Assembly: GCA_023525975.1 (NCBI GenBank)
Contig: CM042024.1
Location: forward strand, 95,173,880-95,237,879
DNA: 64,000 bases
Direction: 5' to 3'
Source: Smallanthus sonchifolius
Taxonomy: Eukaryota > Streptophyta > Magnoliopsida > Asterales > Asteraceae
A program made the position numbers and the translations under genes. This document shows, one piece after another, positions 59,601-64,000 of this stretch. Numbering within the stretch: position 1 is the stretch's first letter; every line of letters begins with the position of its first letter. The notes under the pieces were generated by a model. It did not search any database. It had not been told where the DNA came from and saw only the letters and a program-made list of their open reading frames with translations.

Positions 59601-59972
59601 TCGTATACACGTACTACACGTGTATTTATCCGAACAGTCTTTTCAAATGAATATTAATACTTAATATCAATAATTCATTAATTCATTTAATCGTTCTGTC
59701 GAATACCCGGTAAAAACCGTTGTTTAACACGTTTAACGTTTAGAATTTCTGAACCGCGTACGTTCTTATATCTTTTCTTAAATTCTCAGAATCGCGTAAC
59801 GAGTCATTAAATGAAATCGTGTGACTAATATGATATTCGGATTGTGTAAATTTGGATTTCTAACGGGCTTGGATCCTTACCGGGCCTCAAATGGACTTGA
59901 CTTCCTATTGGGCCTAGTTGGGTTTTAGCCCAACAACTGGGTTTTGGATTCTGAAATTTTGCAGGTGTCACA
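56614..59972 (-). repeat. 5' LTR of the LARD
   Basis: 3359 bp. Near-identical to 48943-52450 except for three fewer 48-bp units and a small deletion in the GCC-rich segment (about 58765). Confidence 0.93.
57056..57476. repeat. 48-bp tandem array, 9 copies
   Basis: Same unit as at 49385-49950. All copies keep ATGACT, except for unit-edge variants, and one has AAAAGATG for AAAACATG. Confidence 0.95.
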
Positions 59973-59977
59973 CATTC

Positions 59978-61070
59978 CATGGGAACTCATCAAATCATTT
60001 TCGGATGGGTTAACTTCCGAAGAGAGAAAGTACTGGCATTCCACAAGTAATGGCACATTCTTGTCAAATAGTGAAGATGATGATTGGGTTTTTCTGGAAA
60101 GAATGAGTAAAAGCTTAAAGGCTCAAGCATCGGATGATAGAAGATCAAGATCGGTGCCACCAAAGAGCACATCTAGGGATGCAAATGATGACCGACTCGC
60201 ATCATTGGAAAGAGAATTAGCGAAGTTAAAGAAAAGTGGAAGTGCGGATGTTGCATCGGTGAAGTATGATGTTTGTGGAGTATGTGGCTAATTGGGGCAC
60301 AAGAGTATTGAGTGCCAATCGGGTGGAAATGGTTATGAAGAAGTCAACCAAGTTTCGGGTGATAGAAACTATAATGACATGAATTCTAACACTTATCACC
60401 CGGGCTTGAGGAATCACCCCAATTTCAAGTATGGGAATGCCTCTAACCAAATGAATCCTAACTTCCAAGGAGCAAGTCAAAATAACTCCTCCTATCAAAA
60501 TCGTCAACAAGGTGGTTACAATCAAGGTGGAGGTGGCTATCAAAGGAACTCTTAAAATCAAGGTGGAAATCAAGGGTACAACAATAACCGAGACAACTAC
60601 CAACAAAGAAATTACAATAATCAAGAGAAACAAGGTGGAAACTCGGGAAGTGATGATTCGGTTAGCTCAAAATCGGATGCCATTATGAACATGATGAAAG
60701 AGTCGGACAAAAAGAATGAAATGAGGGAAAAGTCGGTTGCGGCGTTGGAAAGGCAAATGGGTCAATTATCCGAGACAAAGGGAAGTTGCCAAGTGATACT
60801 ACGCTGAATCCATCACATCAAGGTTCAAGCACGAAGAATGGAGGAACTACACATGCTGTCAAAGTAAGTGTTCTTCACAATGGTAAGGTTTATGATAATA
60901 AAGTTGAACTTCCACCACAAAGGGTTGATGGGTTGGTGGAAGATGTTGATGAGGATGAGGAGAGTGAAAATGAGGTGGAATTTGTTAAGCCATCAAAACC
61001 GAATGAAACTGTTTTTGAAAAACCAATAAGTAAACCGGTTTTGAAAGATGATTTTTCCAAGCCTAAATAA
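59978..61070 (+). pseudogene. Athila/Tat-like gag, second part with zinc knuckle
   Basis: Resumes IPWELIKSFSDGLTSEERKY after the LARD. A CCHC knuckle at 60274-60315 (Cys, Cys, His, Cys spacing 2-4-4) contains an in-frame stop at 60289-60291. Asn/Gln/Gly-rich sequence follows with another stop near 60553. A later acidic linker (60786-61070) includes EDVDEDEESENEVEF. Expected role: RNA binding and particle assembly. Confidence 0.85.
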
Positions 61071-61076
61071 AAGGGT

Positions 61077-61856
61077 ATGGAGGGTAATACCATACCTTAT
61101 CCGGTAACTTTGGTAGAACCATCTAAAGTTAAGAAAGTAAATAAAAGAGGCCCACAACAAGAAGAGATGTGGGAAGTTTTTAAACAAGTAAAAAATAATT
61201 TGCCTCTTTTGGATGCCATCAAACCAGTTCCCTCATATGCTAAGTACTTGAAAGATTTGTGTACTAAAAAACGGAACCATAAATTTCCAAAAAAGCTTGA
61301 TTTAACCGTTAATGTGAATGCTATCATGTCGGGTGTTTTTCCACCTAAGCTACAATATCCGTGGGCGCCCATCATACCCATTCAAGTGGGTGATTTCAAA
61401 ATGACCCGGGCACTTTTGGATCTTGGGGCTAGTGTTAGCATTCTCCCGGGGAGCCTTTATGGCCAATATGATTTTGGCCCTCTCCAAGAAGCCGAAACCA
61501 CTGTGATTTTAGTTGATTTGATCCCAAAGCTCCCCCGGGGAATTGTTACTGATGTTATTGTTAAGGTGGAAGATTTTTACTATCCATTTGATTTCTTGTT
61601 TCTTGATTATGTTTCTACGGATAGAAGCAAACAACCTACGATTATACTTGGTCGACCATTCTTGGTAACCGCAAATGCTCAAATTAATTGCCGAGATGGA
61701 ACAGTTGACATGACCTTTGGTAACCGCAAGTTGAGGTTAAATGTTTTTTCACATACAGCTAATTCTCTGTTCAATGGTGAATGCTTCATGGCGGACATCA
61801 TTGATCGGTGCATTCCTCTTTATGATCCTTTGGTGAGTGAGGATAGAACCAAATAG
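61077..61856 (+). CDS. Gypsy protease region (open frame of a broken polyprotein)
   Basis: 259 residues, uninterrupted. The linker (MWEVFKQVKNNLPLLDAIK, PSYAKYLKDLCTKKR) is shared in form with the other Athila-like element at 29481-30697. The retropepsin active site reads LLDLGASVSILP, with Asp at residue 115 (codon 61419), and the second half contains TIILGRPFLVTANAQINC. The start at 61077 is only the first Met after a stop; in the intact element this would be part of one gag-pol protein. Confidence 0.85.
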   Translation: MEGNTIPYPVTLVEPSKVKKVNKRGPQQEEMWEVFKQVKNNLPLLDAIKPVPSYAKYLKDLCTKKRNHKFPKKLDLTVNVNAIMSGVFPPKLQYPWAPIIPIQVGDFKMTRALLDLGASVSILPGSLYGQYDFGPLQEAETTVILVDLIPKLPRGIVTDVIVKVEDFYYPFDFLFLDYVSTDRSKQPTIILGRPFLVTANAQINCRDGTVDMTFGNRKLRLNVFSHTANSLFNGECFMADIIDRCIPLYDPLVSEDRTK

Positions 61857-61865
61857 ACTTGTTCT

Positions 61866-63688
61866 ATGCATGACAGGTTACAGGTGGAAGCAATCAGAGA
61901 GTTAGAGGAGGAAGAAAAGAAATATGAAGCGATGGCAATCAAGGAAGGTAGGCCACCATGGACTCACCAAGTGGAACCTCTACCGGAGCATATTGATACC
62001 AAATTAAAGCCATCATTGGAAGAACCATCGAAGGTGGAGTTGAAGGAGTTGCCAAAGCATTTAAAGTATGCTTTTGTTGGAGAGAACGAGACATTGTCGG
62101 TCATTATTACATCAAACTTGACCGAGGAGCAAGAAAGAGAGTTGATGAACGTGTTGGTCATCCATAGGGCTGTAATTGGGTGGACCATTGTGGATTTAAA
62201 GGGTATTAGTCCCTCCATTCTAATGCACAAGATCGTCACGGACCAAGATATCACACCATCACGTGATGCACAAAGGAGGTTGAATCCCAACATGAGGGAG
62301 ATTGTCAAGAAGGAGATTTTAAAGTGGTTGGACGCGGGTATCATCTACCCGATTTCTGATAGCACGTGGGTGAGTCCAACCTAAACGGTCCCAAAGAAAG
62401 CAGGGATACAGATTGTGAGAAACAACATAGGTGAAGAGGTAGTCACTCGGTCGGTAACCGGGTGGCGTATTTGTATTGATTATCGCAAACTTAATGCTGC
62501 TACTTTAAAGATCATTTCCCATTACCGTTCATTGATCAAATTGTGGAGAAATTAGCAGGTCAGAAGTTTTATTGTTTTCTATATGGGTATTCGGGGTATA
62601 ACCAAATTGCCATTCATCCCGAAGATCACCAAAAGACCGTGTTTACATGTCCCTATGGCATTTTCACATTTAGGCGAATGCCATTTGGATTATGTAATGC
62701 CCCTACCACCTTTCAAATGCGTATGATGAATATCTTTTCAGATATGGTGGGGGAGTCTATGGAAATTTTCATGGATGATTTCTCAATTTTTGGTTCATCT
62801 TTTGAAACGTGCTTAACTTAATTGGAAAAAGTTCTAAAAAGATGTGTCTAAACTAATTTGGTATTGAGTTGGGAGAAAATTCATTTCATGGTCCAAGAGG
62901 GTATTGTGTTGGGCCATGTTATTTCGAGTCGTGGGATTGAGGTTGACCATGCTAAAGTTCAAGTTATTTCAACCTTACCTCATCCCACGAATGTTAAGGG
63001 AATTCAGTCATTTTTAGGGCATACAGGGTTTTATAGGCGGTTTATCAAGGGTTTTAGTGTTATCATCAAACCGTTATGTAACCTTACGTTAAAAGATGCA
63101 CCGTTTGTTTTTGATGAGAAATGTAAAGAAGCTTTGAATGTGTTAAAACATAAATTTGTTGATGCCCCAATCTTGCAATCGCCAAATTGGTCTTTACCTT
63201 TTGAAATCATGTGTGATGCAAGTGGCTATGCGGTCGGGGCCGTGTTAGGGCAAAGGGTTGAAAAAGAAACCGGTGGCCATATACTATGCTAGTAAAACTC
63301 TGTCTGATACACAATTTAACTATACAACAACTGAAAAAGATTACTTGCAGTAGTGTATGCTCTGGATAAATTTAGATCTTACATTTGGGGTAGTAAAGTT
63401 ATTGTGTATTATGACCACAGTGTTGTTAGGTACCTCATGGAGACGAAGGATGCAAAGCTCCGGTTAATTAGATGGATCCTTTTGTTGCAAGAGATTGATT
63501 TGGAAATCCGCGATAAGAAAGGAAGTGAGAACGTCGATGCGGACCATTTGTCGAGAATTGTGGTTGAACAAGAGGAACAACCCAATGAAATCAATGAAAC
63601 CTTTCCTAATGAGCCTATGTTATATGTTTCAACTTTACTTTGGTTTGCTAACATTGTTAATTATTTGGCAACAGGTACCATGCCGTAG
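61866..63688 (+). pseudogene. Gypsy reverse transcriptase and RNase H, several stops
   Basis: The first frame leads into the RT (KGISPSILMHKI, RRLNPNMREIVKKEILKWLD) and ends at a stop at about 62383. RT continues with WRICIDYRKLN, then after a frame change FTFRRMPFGLCNAPTTFQ and the catalytic FMDD at about 62768-62779. The first catalytic Asp, normally FLDGYSGYNQI, is Tyr (62582-62584). Stops lie at about 62819 and 62849. The 62858 frame gives the connection domain (LGHTGFYRRFIKGF) and the start of RNase H (CDASGYAVGAVL), which continues at 63353 with [14 protein letters not shown] and ends DADHLSRI. Not functional as it stands. Confidence 0.9.
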
Positions 63689-64000
63689 CATTGGATAAGG
63701 AAGAAGAGGATTCACTTCTTGTCACAAGTGAAGCATTACTTATGGGATGAGCCGAACCTATTCAAAGTGGGAGCGGATCAAATGATCCGAAGATGCATTC
63801 CGGATGATGAGATCCCAAGTGTGTTGAAACATGTGTATGCCTATGCATGTGGTGGCCATTTCAGTGGCCAGAAAATGGGACAAAAAATTCTTTCAAGTGG
63901 CCTATATTGGCCAACGTTGTTTAAAGATGCATTTGAATTTGCTAAAATTTGCATAAATTGTCAACAATTAGGGAGTATTTCAAGGAGGAATGAGATGCCC
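63689..64000 (+). pseudogene. Integrase zinc-binding domain, cut by the window end
   Basis: The frame through this stretch includes VKHYLWDEPNLFKVGADQMI, IPSVLKHVYAYACGGHFSG and ILSSGLYWPTLFKDAFEFAK, then CINCQQLG, the H2C2 zinc-binding module at the start of gypsy integrases. The catalytic DDE core lies beyond 64000. Confidence 0.8.

Larger units (their letters stand above)
48943..59972 (-). mobile_element. LARD: 11-kb large retrotransposon derivative with 3.4-kb LTRs
   Basis: LTRs at 48943-52450 and 56614-59972 run from TGTCACACCCCC to GGTGTCACA. The duplication CATTC flanks the element (48938-48942, 59973-59977). On the minus strand the primer site TGGTATCAGAGCC lies beside the right LTR (about 56596-56608). 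The left LTR is preceded by GGACGAAATTTC and GGATGGGAGAA, a chromovirus (Tekay/Del)-like 3' end. The 4.2-kb interior has no recognisable gag or pol, so it depends on proteins from another element. The LTRs differ at very few positions, indicating recent insertion. Confidence 0.9.
46409..64000 (+). mobile_element. Second Athila/Tat-like gypsy element, incomplete at the window edge
   Basis: The 5' LTR is placed at about 46409-47637 (tentative start TGATGGG, end GATCA). It is followed by primer site TGGCGCCGTTGTCGGTGA (47643-47660). The order gag, protease, reverse transcriptase, RNase H, start of integrase is normal for Ty3/gypsy. The element is split in gag by an 11-kb LARD (48943-59972), carries several stops and a mutated RT residue, and leaves the window within integrase. 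Confidence 0.88.

Overview
The window is flowering-plant nuclear DNA: AT-rich, with intron-containing genes and many long LTR retrotransposons. The accessory open reading frame in the copia element at 31310-40994 resembles, from memory, proteins abundant in Tanacetum and Chrysanthemum. That makes the daisy family (Asteraceae) the likely source, a moderate-confidence inference. I see no rRNA, tRNA, CRISPR or bacterial-style operon.

The only convincing host gene is a six-exon receptor-like cytoplasmic kinase of subfamily VII (PBL/PIX7 type) on the minus strand at 2457-4857. Its splice sites join in frame to give about 441 residues with all kinase motifs. Its upstream leader carries three copies of a heat-shock-element-like palindrome.

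Almost everything else is transposon, often nested. (1) 1-1294: the end of a minus-strand LTR element with a polypurine tract. (2) 6985-7913: a small hAT-like element with an 8-bp target duplication. (3) 8669-14843: a CACTA element with matching ends and AAT duplications. It holds a frameshifted tnp2 transposase, the tail of a second protein, and a 60-bp minisatellite lying in that protein's last intron. (4) 15992-23835: a hAT element with CCTGGTTA duplications. It holds a gag-protease LTR element (16088-22089), itself split by a 3.2-kb solo LTR (16878-20083), plus a MITE-like element and a 430-bp Helitron. (5) 23988-24300: a Helitron 3' end with the tail of its helicase, then a copia protease fragment. 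(6) 25026-43248: an Athila-like element on the minus strand (duplication CTATG), interrupted by a copia element at 31310-40994 (duplication CACCA). (7) 46409-64000: a second Athila/Tat-like element, running off the right edge and interrupted by an 11-kb LARD at 48943-59972 (duplication CATTC).

Target-site duplications, terminal repeats and restored reading frames give a clear order of insertion. No transposon in the window appears to encode a complete set of intact proteins. The most interesting signals are structural. The solo LTR carries tandem hairpins whose stems change in a compensatory way. The LARD LTRs carry an array of 48-bp units with two hairpins each, which differs between the two LTRs in copy number and in a spread variant. 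The copia element has a long non-pol open reading frame where integrase and reverse transcriptase should be. Three unrelated LTRs carry repeated short palindromes at a comparable position.
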